Shown here: positions 23,638 through 35,042 of the stretch, piece after piece | How positions within the stretch are numbered: the first letter of the stretch is position 1 | How the letters are laid out: each line of letters begins with the position of its first letter | Origin: Diphasiastrum complanatum | Lineage: Eukaryota > Streptophyta > Lycopodiopsida > Lycopodiales > Lycopodiaceae | Length of the DNA stretch: 64,000 nt | Assembly: GCA_029204225.1 (NCBI GenBank) | Contig: CM055112.1 | Span: 25,621,922 to 25,685,921 of the forward strand | Direction: 5' to 3' | Notes under the pieces: generated by a model | Told to the model about the DNA's origin: nothing | The model's input: only the letters and a program-made list of their open reading frames with translations | Databases searched by the model: none | Translations under genes and position numbers: made by a program

Positions 23638-24702
23638 TCACTTTCCAGTAGGAATATCTAAAGGATGTAACAGGCCACTAGTTTTTAGCCTTTCTACTTT
23701 ATATAACTGGCACTTAGTATATTTAAGTACATAGGCCTCTACCTGACTTTTCATCTTAGGCCACCAAAATTGCCTTTGAACTAAGTCAAGTGTTCTTTGT
23801 ATACCGGGATGTCCTACGCATGGACTTTCATGACACTCATGCAAGATTTGGGCCCTTACAGTGTGATTATCCAGTACACACACCTTTCCTTTATGAAACA
23901 AAATCATGTTTCGAATTAGGAAATCTGTTTTAGTCTTTCCCTGATTTGAGGAATCTTGCAAATCTGAATCGACCCCTGAAAGTACTTGTTGCCAATACTT
24001 TCCAAAAAAGAGATCGGACTCAGATAGTCCTTGAAGAGACTGAAACAACCCCGGTTCTATAACAGTAAAGCACAACTGATTAATAACCGGTAACCGACTC
24101 AAAGCATCTGCTATAGTATTTTGACTTCCTTTACAATAACGTATAGAAAAGTCAAAGATTTGCATCAGCTTAGCCCATCTAGCTTGTCTCCCCTTTAAAT
24201 CTATAGCATTACAAAAATATTGAAGAGTTTGATAATTCGTCAAAACTTCAAATCTGGCTCCATACAAATAATGCCACCAAATTTTCAAGGAATGAACAAT
24301 TGCAAACAATTCTTTCTCATAGGTGCAATACCTAGACTGAGCAAGATTGAGTTTCTTGCTTTCATAAGCCACAAGATGTCCATCCTGCATCAAAACAGCT
24401 CCAATAGCATAATCACTGGCATTGGTCCTAACCACAAAAGCCTTATTAGGATCGCCAATGATTAGTATTGGTGCCGAAGTGACACTTTTCTTAAGCAACT
24501 CAAAACAATTATTCATATCCTCCATCCACACCACTAGTGGACTCTTAGCACTCCAGCTTAGCTTCTTATAGCCTTTCAAGACCTGGGTAAGGGGAAATGT
24601 TAGTCGAGCAAATTGGGAAATATGTCGATGGAAAAATCCTACAAACTCCAAGAAAGACTTGATTTCCCGAACTGTGGTAAGAATAGGCCAATCAATAACC
24701 CT
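23638..24702 (-). pseudogene. chromovirus RNase H and integrase zinc finger
   Basis: Holds the RT connection (EFVGFFHRHISQFA), RNase H (ASDYAIGAVLMQDG, YEKELFAIVHSLKIWWHYL, TIADALSRLP) and the integrase HHCC region (GHPGIQRTLDLVQRQFWWPKM). Two RNase H positions normally Asp read Asn (VVRTNASD for T-D-A-S, and LTNYQTLQYF for T-D-H). One zinc-finger Cys is Tyr (VLKYTKCQ). The 337-codon frame is continuous, but these changes argue against activity. Confidence 0.85.
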
Positions 24703-25316
24703 CTAGATACGATCAGCTTCAATCTCTACTCCCTGTTTGGAAATTCTATGCCCCAAGTAGGACAATTTCTTAGCAAAAAAGTCACACATAGACTCCTTGG
24801 CAAAGAGCTTTTCCCTTCTTAGGATGTCCAAGACAATCCTAAGATGCTCTTTATCTTCCGCCAAAGTCTTATTGAACACTAGGATATCATCTAAGAATAC
24901 CACTACAAATCTTCCCAGATACGGCCTAACCAAATCGTTCATCAACTGTTGGAAAGTTGTCGGTGCATTGGATAAACCAAAAGGCAGCACCAAAAATTAG
25001 TAGTGACCAAAGCGATTTCGAAACCTGGTTTTTAGTATATCTTCTGTCTTAGTGCATATTTGATGGTAACCCAATCTTAGATTTTTTGGAAAAGTACCCA
25101 GCACCACCAAGAGTCTATTAAATCATCCATCTGTGGCAGTGGATATTTATTCTTAATGGGTACCTTGTTTAATTTCTTATAGTCGACGCAAAATGTTATT
25201 GTCTCATCCTTCTTGGCAACCAGAAATGCCCAAGGAGACTTACAAGGTTGTACCGACCCCTTTTTTAGGTAATCTTGTAATTGACTACTTACCTCAGCCT
25301 CTTCCAATGCACTCAT
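24703..25316 (-). pseudogene. chromovirus reverse transcriptase
   Basis: Two frames. 25316-25077 carries LKKGSVQPCKSPWAFLVAKK, CVDYKKLNK and KNKYPLPQMDDLID, the RT fingers. 24993-24703 carries MVLPFGLSNAPTTFQQLMND and the catalytic box FLDDILVF (family consensus YLDDILV). Between them (25076-24994) the frame is interrupted. Confidence 0.88.
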
Positions 25317-25346
25317 CCTATAAGGATGTTGTGCAATTGGAATTGC

Positions 25347-25970
25347 TCAAGGTATTAGATCAATTTTATGATCAATTGTCCTTTCTGGTGGTAAACCTAC
25401 AAGAAGGTCTAAAAAAACGTCATTGAATTCCGGACTAAGCTCATTATAGGCTTCAAATTCTGTAGTGTTCTCCCTGGGTATACTCATGGCATTTATGTTA
25501 AGTTCTTCATCATTGAGACAAATGATATCATTATGAAAACATAAATAAACTTTAAAGTCTGAATTCTTCATAATATAATTAAGTTCCTGTTTAGAATAAG
25601 GGTTAACATTTTTAGTGTCAACACTTAAACTAGCCTTGATCTTAATTAAAGAATTCTCATGCATAAAAGAAAAAGATTTTTCAGCAAAATCAATTCTCAA
25701 TGACTTTTTCTTATCAAAATGCCATTGTTGCCCAAGAATAATATCTACATTAGCTAATTGAACAACATGGAATTCTAGTTTTTCAGAATAATCCTGAATG
25801 TGCAATTCTACATCAAGAACAATAAAATTCATCAAATCGGAATTATTTCTCGATGCTATTGTCACATGATATTTTTTCTCACTTTTTATGGTAGGAAGGT
25901 TTAGCGTCTGCACCAAATTTACATTAATAAAGTTATGAGTGGATCCTGTGTCAAAAAGAACATTAACCAC
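25347..25970 (-). pseudogene. chromovirus aspartic protease
   Basis: 207-codon frame. The catalytic motif is LFDTGSTHNFI, with the downstream ADIILG-like element VDIILGQQW. After it, FNDVFLD...LPPERTIDHKIDLIP is the start of the RT N-terminal segment. The protease itself looks intact; the frame is separate from gag and RT. Confidence 0.85.
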
Positions 25971-26076
25971 TTGATCATTAACTTTACTTTAATGCAAATA
26001 AGGTCATTAGGACCAAAAACTAAAGAACTAAGGAAACAAACATCCATCTCGTTACTTCGAGATAGATTACCTGAGG

Positions 26077-26481
26077 TTAAAGCTTGTTTTTTGACGCAAT
26101 CACATGCAATGTGACCCTCGCCATTGCACTTGAAGCAAGGTTCTTCTTACAAGCTTCAGCTTTATCATTGCCACCTTGATGATTTTTAAAGTTTTTCTTG
26201 GTTTTCTTAGGATTATTGGAATTGGGATGTGTTTCACTTACAGCTTCTCTATCCTTCCTCTTAAATTGAAAACTTTTTTTCTGCTCATTAGGCTGTTGAC
26301 CCCTAGGTGGCTTAGGTGTGTCATTAAAGTATTTTGCAGTCCTAATAGCATCTTCTCGGGTTTTTGGATGGTTCCTATGAACATCCACTTGATAATCTTT
26401 TAGTAACCCATTAATGAACATTAACATTTGTACCTTAGGCAGAATGTCACTATAAAGTGGATTCTGTGAAGTTTTTAGCAC
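26077..26481 (-). pseudogene. chromovirus gag C-terminal part
   Basis: 134-codon frame with a gag-like FINGLLKDYQVDVHRNHPKTREDAI segment and a lysine-rich tail. The expected CCHC knuckle after NDKAEAC is lost by frameshift: CNGEGHIACDC-type residues appear in another frame around 26090-26150. The N-terminal two thirds of gag are absent, cut at the junction with LTR-like sequence. Confidence 0.7.
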
Positions 26482-26980
26482 GTGTGAACTTCACCACGCA
26501 CCCTATAGGATCTTACTGAGGTGTTGTGATTGCACAAGATTGATCAAAGAACAGTATGCTTGAAAAATCTAAGGCAAGAGCACAATGGCATACATCTGAT
26601 GAAAAAATCTAACTCTTCACTATGAGAAATGAATGTCAGAAATAATTCTAAGTATTCAGTATGGGAAAAAGAGGCTGCTATCGGGTAGCGAGAGAAAATC
26701 AAGCATAGAAAACTCGAGTAGAAAGAGAATGAGTCCAAAACACCAAAATCTCAATATTCACAATGTAGCAAAACATGCCCAGCTTTCCCTACATGAGAGA
26801 GACTCGAATTCCTACAGTGGAGTTGCATGGAAAGTCCACTTAACTGAACTAATTCACCTACCAGAGATCCACATGTGTAACTGCATGCATGGATGTTGCA
26901 TGTACTACATGTCAACTCATAAAACTACCTAGACATGTGTAGATCACAGAAACTACTTTGCATGTTACATGTGTCAAAAT
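26479..26980 (-). repeat. probable solo LTR of the copia C/F type, minus orientation
   Basis: Similar in order and wording to the right-hand LTR of copia C: CACGTGTGAA, a 'gatc..' block, AAGAGGCTGCTATCGGGTAGCGAGAGAAAAT and a second GTAGAAAGAGAAT block. It sits between the truncated chromovirus gag and the plus-strand LTR of F. Borders approximate, divergence high. Confidence 0.4.
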
Positions 26981-27596
26981 AGTGAAAAATCTATGTAATG
27001 TTGTGAGTAGGGGTCCTAAACATGCCAAAGACGAATTGAGCTCTTTTGGCTTAGTAAAGACCCAACTTAGATTAAAATATTCAAGGTAGGTAGAAGTAGA
27101 AACTTGAGCTACCATAGGAATTGCCATTTGTACTTTGCATGCCACATTTAATGCATGAAAAGATTAGGTGGCACAATTAGACATAGTAAGGTGGCTTGAA
27201 TAAGTCTAGATAGCTTGAGAGGTGGATTCACAACTCCAATTCAACTCAAAGTAGGAGAAGAATCCATGGATCTATATATATGTGATGTACTCTCATTGAG
27301 AAAATGATGAAATTTGTGTGTAATGCAAATTTGGAGACAAGCTCTTTGTGCCCTCTCTCTCTCCACGAGTTTTGTACTTTCTATTTTCTCTCTCTAGTCA
27401 AGTAGAGGCATTTATGATGCTTTGTATTATGTTTTGTTGACAATTCTTTCTTGTAACACAATAATATTTCTTGTATGATCAGCTTTTCTATTGACAACCA
27501 ATGCTAGTCTGATCTTTATGGTATTATTGAGCTTAGGAGATAAAAAATACATGTGTAGGGCGTCCCACACGTGTGAATTCAGCATGGTATCAGAGC
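26981..27596 (+). repeat. 5' LTR of copia F and primer binding site
   Basis: The LTR ends CACACGTGTGAATTCAGCA (to 27584), directly followed by TGGTATCAGAGC (27585-27596). The start is placed near 26981 where AGTGAAAAATCTATGT and AGGGGTC match the start of the copia C LTR. A TATA-like run (ATCTATATATATGTG) lies at about 27270. Confidence 0.65.
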
Positions 27597-28339
27597 CTAC
27601 CTAAGTTTTACAAGCAAATCTAATCAAAAAGTTTGCAAATCTAATCAGATTTCAAGCTAGGAATTGTCTAGATTCTACTTTTTAGCTACTTTGCAGTTTT
27701 TTGGTGATTTAGAGCTTCAAACCACATTAAATGGTCCAGATCAGGTACTGTACAGAATTTCAGGTGCCGGCACGTGTGAAATCTGCCCATTTTCAGTTCG
27801 GTGGTTCTCTCTCACCTTAGATCCAAATTTCATGCAAATTAGCCGACTAGAAAGCTAGAAATGTGTAGAATTTGATGCAATTTGAATCATACAGTTGGAT
27901 AAGCCAATCAGAAGTTATAAGCTTTTGAAGAGTCATAGGTAGGGCGCCTAGACCTGTGGCAAATCGTGAGTACATGTCATTTATTGCCTGAATGATCACA
28001 AAAATCATCCAGAAGCTGACCAATCCCATCTATATGTGATTTAGACAAAATTTATAGGTTCTAGGCAAATTGTTTCATACAAATAGATTGTATTTGAGTC
28101 AATTTGACATTTTTGGTGTATTTCACACGTGTGAGATTCAGAGAACCATAACTTTTGCCATACTTCATCTTTTTTGATGATTCAAATCTTGTTTTAGAGA
28201 GATTGTTAAGCTAGTAGGATCTATCTCACAGTTTTTTGCTTAGTCTTATGTAGGATTTGGTTTTGTGCCCTTGATTGGTTCCTATAGTGAGAAGATAAGC
28301 AATTCTTTCATCCATCTTTTTTTATTTCCATCATTCTTT

Positions 28340-29065
28340 ATGACTTCAATGGGTGTCTTTCTATTAAAAGCAAGTGAAAGATTGTCAACCTGCAATTACT
28401 CAATTTGGAAGGTTAGAATGGAATCTGTCTTAATACTACAAGATGTGATGGATATTGTACTTGGCATTGAAGAAGAACCACAAATTCCTCAAGAAATTCC
28501 AAAGTACAAAAAGAGAGCCAGGATGGCTCTGTATTATATTAAGATGAATGTCTCAAATGACATCTTAAGAGAAATTGGTGCTTGTACTAATGCCAAAGAT
28601 GTTTGGGATACTCTCAAGTCTATCTATGAGGCAAAGAATACTTCTAGACTTCTAACACTAAGAAACCAAATTTTTCAAAGTGTTCAGAGAAGTGATGAAT
28701 GTGCTTCAGCTTATGTAATGAGAGTTAAAGTCCTCCATAGAGAATTGTCATGCATAGGAGACTCCATCAACCAAAATGAACTTGTTCAAGTCATACTTTA
28801 TGGGTTAAAGGAGGAATATGACAACCTTGTTCAGAGTTATGCCATTAAGGAGGAGCTACCAAGTTTGGAAGCACTTTAAAGTGTGCTCATTTATGAAGAA
28901 TCAAGACAAGAGTATAAACTCTTGAAATGGAGAGACTGTCTCTCAACATTGATGGTAAAGCCATCTTTACCAAAGACAAGCACAAGACAAGAAGTAAAAA
29001 TCAAGACCAATCCTCTTCAAGCAAGAACAATCTTATTTCAAAGGATTTTCATACAAAATCAAGAT
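28340..29065 (+). pseudogene. copia F gag
   Basis: Likely Met at 28340 (MTSMGVFLLKASERL). It has the gag helices seen in C (LQDVMDIVLGIEEEPQ, ARMALYYIKMNVSND, LRNQIFQSVQRSDE, ELVQVILYGL) up to SLEAL, where a TAA (28877-28879) replaces a Gln codon. The same frame and then +1 continue as ESRQEYKLL and a lysine/serine-rich linker. The zinc knuckle and protease are deleted. Confidence 0.85.
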
Positions 29066-29555
29066 TCTTAGAAGTGATGGAGGTGGTGAGTACACTTCCA
29101 ATAAATTTCATGATTATTGTGAGCTTGAAGGCATTAAAAGAGAGCTTTCTTGTGCATATACACCATCTCAAAATGGGGTGGCTAAAAGAAAGAATAGAAC
29201 ACTGTGTCAATGTGCCAAAACCATTAGAATTGAGGCATCCTTGCCAAAATACTTTTGGGGTGAGGCCATCAATTGTTCAAACTATCTTTGCAATTGACTC
29301 CCTCATGTAGCACTTGGAGGAAAGTCACCATATGAAGCACTTTATTTGAAAAAATCTAAGATTGAACACCTTAGAGTATTTGGATGCATATGCTTTGTCC
29401 ATATTCCCTTGGAAACGAGAAAGAAGGATGATCCTTGTGCAAGCAAAGGAGTAATGGTTGGATATTCATCCAACAAGAAAGCCTATTGAATCTACATGCT
29501 CTCTACCTCTCTCACTTCTTTCGTGAGAAAGATGAAGCATCTATTTCTATCACTA
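29066..29555 (+). pseudogene. copia F integrase core to C-terminal piece
   Basis: Begins ILRSDGGGEYTSNKF (second integrase Asp) directly after the gag linker. It continues PSQNGVAKRKNRTL, where the Glu of the AERKNR motif is Lys, then FWGEAINCSNYLCN, a stop, KSPYEALYLKK and PCASKGVMVGYSS. It ends near 29500. An in-frame TGA (about 29297) and the Glu-to-Lys change show it is inactive. Confidence 0.82.
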
Positions 29556-30116
29556 CATAACTCTGGAGTAGAGAATGCAGTATCAGCTGAGAAGCAGCTC
29601 ACCTACTTGTTGAGAGCCTTACCCAGATCATTCCAGGCAACAAGGACCCTACTCACGAAAGATCCTACCATGAATCTCAAAAAGGCGATTGTCGAGATTT
29701 GAGAGGAAGTCGAGGCCAAAGAACCTGATCACAAGGATGGTTCTGACCAGTCCCTCTATGGCAACAAAGAAAAATCCAAGAAACAATTTAAGCCTAAGAG
29801 AGAGCCAAATCAGAGGCAGAATTGTGATTAGCAAGCAGAGGGGACCAACAAAGGCAATTGGAAGAGCAAAGGGAGGTCCAAACAACAAGATGCAGACAAG
29901 AAGACTTGCGTGAGATGCAGAAGAGATGGGCATACAAATGATACTTGTTGGCTCAATCCCAAGATTGAGTGTATCCATTGCCATAAGAAGGATCATGCAG
30001 CCATGAATTGTCGCCAGAACCCGAGAAACAAATCAGCACATAACAGACAGGAGAACAACAACAGTTTATTCTATGTCGAGGAGCCCGAGAGCTCAAAAAT
30101 GGCGAAGAAAGAATGA
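29556..30116 (+). pseudogene. copia I gag C-terminus with two zinc knuckles
   Basis: Includes QLTYLLRALPRSFQATRTLL (gag), a stop at 29699-29701, a Lys/Gln-rich stretch, then two CCHC knuckles: CVRCRRDGHTNDTC and CIHCHKKDHAAMNC, each CX2CX4HX4C. Elements A, B, C, E and G have at most one. The N-terminal part of gag is missing. Confidence 0.78.
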
Positions 30117-31548
30117 ACAAAACTATTCGACTGCCTATATTTGTGAAGATGTGTGTGCAGCATCAACATCTGACACACATGAGGTGATTCTAGACTCAGG
30201 AGCCACCTCACACTTCATGACATCAAGACAAATAATGTTTGATTTCAGAAGTGCAGATCCTTCAAGATTTATTATTCTTGGAGATGGATCTAGACATCAA
30301 GTGAACGATATTGGTTCACTATGGCTCAACACCAATAATAGAGACAAACAACTCAAAGACATTTCATTCGTGCCTACTCTACAACAAGACTTGCTTTATG
30401 TAGCAAGAATAGCAGATGCAGGGATGCGTGTGACGTTTTCTGATGAAGCATGCAACGTGATTGACGCCAACCCCAGTACATTAATCGCTCAACGAATAAG
30501 GAAAAGAAATCTATATAATCTAAAGGTATGCCTACCTGCAGATCAGATGCATCAGACTCGTGATGACTCGCCAGACACTCTGTGGCACAGGAGACTCTGC
30601 CACATGAACTCGATGGCACTTTATCAAGCAAGTCATCATGGAGCGATAACAGGGGTCAACATCTTGAATGCAACCAGTTTGACCACCTATGATGCATGTT
30701 TGAAGGGCAAGATGTCACGCACTCCATTCATCAAAGACTCCTATAGAATGACCAAGATTCTGGAGTTAGTGCATTCTGACATCTACAGACCATTCAATGT
30801 GATCTCATTAGGAGGTTCAAAGTATTATATAACCTTCATTGATGACTATAGCAAATTTGCTAGAGTGTATTTTATTCAGAATAGATCTGAAGCACTTGAT
30901 AAATTCACAGGATATGTAAATTGGACTGAAAGATGTACATGCAACAAGGTTAAGCGGATCAAGACAAATTGAGGTGGCGAATACATCTCGAATCGCTTCA
31001 CTGACTTCTACAATGATCGTGACATCATTCATAGAAGAACTGCAGCCTACACACCGTAGCACAATGATGTTGCTAAAGAACAGGACCCTGATGGAAGCAG
31101 CCAGATGCATGATGGCCTACTCGAAAGCTCCAAGGGTACTGTGGGCTGAAGCAGTAGCTACAGCCGCATACATCCAGAATAGGATAGGTAAATCTGGCAT
31201 CCCTCACATGACACCACACAACTATGGTGGTGTAGAAAGCCCAACCTGTCTCACGTCAGAATCTTTGGTTGTGCATCTTATGCACATATTTCTGATAAGC
31301 TTTGAAAGAAGCTTGATGAGAAAGCCGAGCAGAGATTTTTGGTAGGTTATGACAATAATTCATCATACTACAGAGTCTACATGCCAGACACGAACACTGT
31401 GAAAACAGTGAGAGATGTCAGATTTGATGAGAGCTGGACAATGGCCAATGACAACCCTATCAGCTACAAAGTTATGGAGAGACAGTACTATGACCTGCCG
31501 CTAATGACAGAGGGAGCAGAGGACGAACACGAAAATGAAGACTTTTGA
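30073..31548 (+). pseudogene. copia I protease and integrase
   Basis: 30073-30972 is open: protease (VILDSGATSHFM), the pre-integrase zinc segment (LWHRRLCHMNSMAL), and the integrase core with LVHSDIYRP and FIDDYSKF. A TGA (30970-30972) and frameshifts follow near the second Asp (GGEYISNRF). Homology resumes as LDEKAEQRFLVGYDNNSSYYRVYMP (to 31548). The AER.NR region is disrupted. Confidence 0.82.
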
Positions 31549-31689
31549 GTTGTCTCCCATTCGAGTGACAAATCTGAAGAATAAAGATTCGAGAGGCAGC
31601 ATGTTACCGCAGTTCCTATAAACCAAGATGGTTCCGGACTGAGTAGAGCAGACAAAGGCAAACTTCTACATCAGAAGAGTTTTGTGGAT

Positions 31690-32701
31690 CTAGTGGCGAA
31701 CCACAGACTTTCGAGGAAGCGATTGAAAGTTCAGAAAAGGACAGATGGATCCAAGCCATCAACGAAGAGATGGAGTCCATGAGGAAGAACCAGGTATGGA
31801 CGTTGGAGCCATTACCACATAAGCGCAAGATTGTCAAATGCAAATGGGTTTTCAAGCTCAAATACGGACCAGATGGGAACGTGACGAAATACAAGGCAAG
31901 ACTAGTAGCGAAGGGATTTTCTCAGAGATATGGTATTGACTACTCTAAAACCTTCTCTCCTGTCATTAAACATTTGTCCCTATGTCTGTTATTTGCATAT
32001 GCCACAGCTTATGAACTCAGGATCCACATTGATCAAGCCCTGAAATCATTAGGATTCAAGCCTCTGTTGGCTGATTGCAATGTATATGTTAGAATTACAG
32101 ATGGGCAAACCATCATTGTGGCTGTATACGTGGATGACACTCTGATACTTTGCAAGAGTGAGTAGTTGATTGCTGAAGTGAAGACAAACATCTCAAAACA
32201 TTTCGAGATTGTGGATCTGGAAGAAGCCAGGTCTTACCTAGGCTTGCAAATTGAAAGGAACTATGAGGGAGGTAAGCTATACCTTCACTAGTCCAAATAC
32301 ACCCAGAAGATCCTAGAGGATTTTGAGATGCTGAACTGCAAAGGAGCAAATATCCCAATGCTCGCAGGGACGGTGCTGACAAATGATGACTGTCCTAAGA
32401 CTGACAAAGAGAGAGAACAGATGCAGCTCACAACTTACAGGAAGCTGATGAAAAGAAGATGTTGTAGACCAACTTCATCGGAACAAAAGACATGGTTGCT
32501 GACATCTTCACCAAAGCCCTAGACAAAGAACTCTTTGAGAGACAGAAGAGCAGTCTCAGGATCATAAAGCTATCATGCTTTGAGAGGGAGCTGAAGAAAC
32601 AAAACATTTCTAATTACAAAGCTTTGCTAGCTTTCAGCCCTCTGCCTGCGTGCGAGACACGTTCTGTGATCAGGATCCATAGTGATCTACAAGTCCGCTA
32701 G
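31690..32701 (+). pseudogene. copia I reverse transcriptase and RNase H remnants
   Basis: 31770-32165 has [40 protein letters not shown], then a deletion after YELRIHID straight to [17 protein letters not shown] and the catalytic [12 protein letters not shown], ending in a TAG. After the stop, SYLGLQIE, a TAG for Gln, KYTQKILEDFEMLNC and TYRKLM follow. A second deletion jumps to MVADIFTKALDKELFERQ, the end of RNase H. Confidence 0.82.
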
Positions 32702-32714
32702 TAAGCGAGACATC

Positions 32715-33368
32715 TGTGAAGGATTTTAGATCATTCAAGATCCAATCCATGTCCCAAATCTTTGGTTACAATAAAAAGCAAACCAACAATCCTGCCAATG
32801 TAGAAAAATCAGCATCTACATACAAAATGAGATGCAAACTCTAAGAGATATTGATCAAACATGAACCAAAAAATAAAATATGTTTGTTGTCCGTACAATT
32901 ACAGTACCCTACTGTATTTCACAGGTGTGGAACCAAAAATAACAATAAATAATCATTCTACACACAAGATTGCAAGATAACACCAAGATAGTGCACCAAT
33001 GAGTAGTAGAACCCAAAGAGAACCATGTATAATGATGAAATGAGAGATAGAAGAGAGAAGATGTGTCTCTCCATGAGTTACATCCTTTTATAGAGTTTTC
33101 AAACCCTATTTGGCCACTTGGCTTTCCCTCCAAAATATAAACCCTACTATTTTTGGGTCTAGATTCAATGTACCCAAAGTTCAAATTTGAATCTCTCTCA
33201 AACTCGACTACCAACTTTCCCACACTTTCCAAAAGTGTTTATTGAATGTATTTTAAACTAATATAACTTCAAAAAGTTTGTCTCTATGTCTAAAATGAGT
33301 TTTGGCCTCTTATTGACAATTAACCAAAATATGAATAAACTAGACTAAACTAGTTGAAATTTCTCACA
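32715..33368 (-). repeat. 3' LTR of copia G
   Basis: 654 bp on the minus strand, TGTGAGAAATTTC to AAAATCCTTCACA. TATAAAAGGATG (minus) lies at about 33085. The palindrome is damaged here (CACAGGTGTG, 32918-32927) but intact in the other LTR. Confidence 0.88.
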
Positions 33369-33960
33369 CTCCCTCTTCAACTAGTTTTGGCATAGTTTTG
33401 ACAATAGAACTTTGATCCAACTTTAGAATGATCTCCATCCTAAGTATAGATCTTCTTTTTAAGGTTCTAAAGTATCTTTCATAATTGATATAGAGAATAG
33501 TGTCCAAATTGGATGTTTCACTATTTCTTACATCAATTTTACACATCAAGATATAACTAGAACATGAAGAACCAAAAAGAATGTGAATGAAATGATTCCT
33601 CCATGTTTGAAACTTTGAACTCTCTGGAAAATTACAGCAACCAAACAATAAATGTGAGTGATGACCATTTGCTTGCTTGTCTCCTCCAACTTTGTCCTTT
33701 CTTGATATGTCTTCACCATAAAACTCCATGAATGAGCCTCCATCTCCATCTTGCCACAAGATATCATCAACACTTGATGACTTGGCCATGAATGAGTGAC
33801 ATAATGAGCCTCCAATAGCTTCATTTCCATCAGCAAAACCAGCCAAGAATGCTAGTACAACTTCAACAATAAGATATTGCAAGACAATGTAGCTAGTTTG
33901 TCCATATCTTGACAATTTGCACACATTCACATGAAATAGCTCAAACATGAGATAGAACAA
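33364..33960 (-). pseudogene. copia G RNase H-like diverged frame
   Basis: 198 codons, open throughout. The C-terminus MPKLVEEGV matches the SMLKLVEEGV end of elements A, B and H and the stop overlaps the LTR in the same way, so the reading frame is that of the polyprotein end. Upstream, only weak resemblance remains (LAGFADGNEAIGG against the GFSDSDFAGD block; NFPESS against DFSESP). None of the catalytic acidic motifs is preserved. Confidence 0.5.
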
Positions 33961-34023
33961 GTAAAGTAAACTTGAACAACACTTCCTTTCTGCTCCTTTG
34001 ACCTTACTTGAGTCTTCAATAAG

Positions 34024-34647
34024 CTACAAAAACAGATCCATAACATCTTTTCCAATTACCTCTCCTTTGATGCTCTTGACTAGCTCCAAATTGCCACTTT
34101 TCCTTTTGTGTTGTTGAAGCCCTTTGAGACCAACCTCTTGATCTTCCTCTTGATCATCAAAGTCATTGAAGAAACTTTGTTTTCTAGACCCATTACTTGC
34201 TTTTCCAGTATGAAAACCATGAAAACCAATATCCACTTGCATAGCATCATCTACATAAGAAAATTCTCCAAAACATATGAGTAAAGCAAAGTGTGTCGCT
34301 TCCACTTGCTTACCTTTCTCTTGATCATCAAAGATATCAAAGATATGAATATTTGCAGACCTGAACCTCTGGAAATACTCCCTCTCAAACATATGATCTA
34401 GATCCAACAAGATCTCATCAATGCTTGATCTCAAATTTCCACAAAGGTTAGTGAAAACAATGTCACCAATGTCACCATCATAAATCAAAAGATAGATTCC
34501 AAAATTCTCATCCAACATGAAGTAGAGTAGGTGAAGATGAGTATCAAACCTAAGAAATCCAGCCCTATTGAGTTCATACAAAACCTCAATAAGCTCACCA
34601 ATGAGATCTCCCTTGTCTTGAAGAAATTGCCTCTCGATTTGTTCCAT
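34024..34647 (-). pseudogene. copia G RT-like diverged frame (YVDD replaced by YDGD)
   Basis: 207 codons, open. The order MEQIER...LIEVLYELNRAGFL...LYFMLDEN...LLIYDGDI...SIDEI parallels MEQPEG...LQKSLYGLKQAPRSW...LYFRLNEN...LLIYVDDI...DIDEI in elements A and B. It is therefore an RT descendant with heavy substitution; the catalytic box reads YDGD, and the GLKQAPRSW motif is gone. The C-terminal half (FDDQEEDQEVGLKGLQQHK) is acidic and has no counterpart. No enzymatic activity is expected. Confidence 0.5.
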
Positions 34648-35042
34648 CTAGTCTTCTCCAACCAACCTTTTGCCATCTCGATCATGAGTGATCAATTCAC
34701 AATCATAGAATCCTTTGAGTTGATGAGGATATGTGAGATCCATGCCTTGGATCTTCCCAAGAACCAATCTTCAACATAAGGATGATTGAAGAACTCTCTT
34801 TTTTTCAAACAAGAACTTCTACTCAATGTTTTAGGTAATGAATCATATGATAATGATTTTTCCTCACTATCATTCACAATGACATCATTCAAAGTACATC
34901 CTACTTTGAACTCTTCACATACTTCTCTTCTTCTTGACTTGTGACTATCTCCCTCACCAAGTCTCTTGATAGAACCATTTGATCTACTTTCTTTATGAAG
35001 AAATTGACTCCACTTGCTGCAAAAATGACTTTCTTGGACTCA

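Larger units (their letters stand above)
22560..26478 (-). mobile_element. Ty3/gypsy chromovirus, decayed, minus strand
   Basis: Domain order on the minus strand is gag, protease, RT, RNase H, integrase, chromodomain, which is the Ty3/gypsy order (integrase after RNase H). The chromodomain places it among chromoviruses. The gag N-terminus and the 5' LTR are missing: at about 26479 gag meets a copia LTR-like sequence. The reading frame is broken at many points and active-site residues are altered. Confidence 0.9.
26981..29555 (+). mobile_element. copia F, truncated (5' LTR, gag, integrase piece)
   Basis: Same family as C but on the plus strand. After the LTR and leader come gag (28340 on), an internal deletion joining the gag linker to the integrase core at about 29066, and loss of homology at about 29500-29555, where a second copia lineage (I) begins. 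The leader has two more copies of the palindrome: CACGTGTGAA at 27771 and CACACGTGTG at 28124. Confidence 0.78.
29556..32714 (+). mobile_element. copia I, degenerate second lineage fused to F
   Basis: A different copia lineage starts without an LTR inside the end of F: gag C-terminus with two zinc knuckles, protease, integrase, part of RT, and the last RNase H segment. Internal deletions removed the middle of RT (after about 32025) and most of RNase H (about 32450). Several frameshifts are present. No LTR was recognised; the right end abuts the LTR of element G at 32715. Confidence 0.8.
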
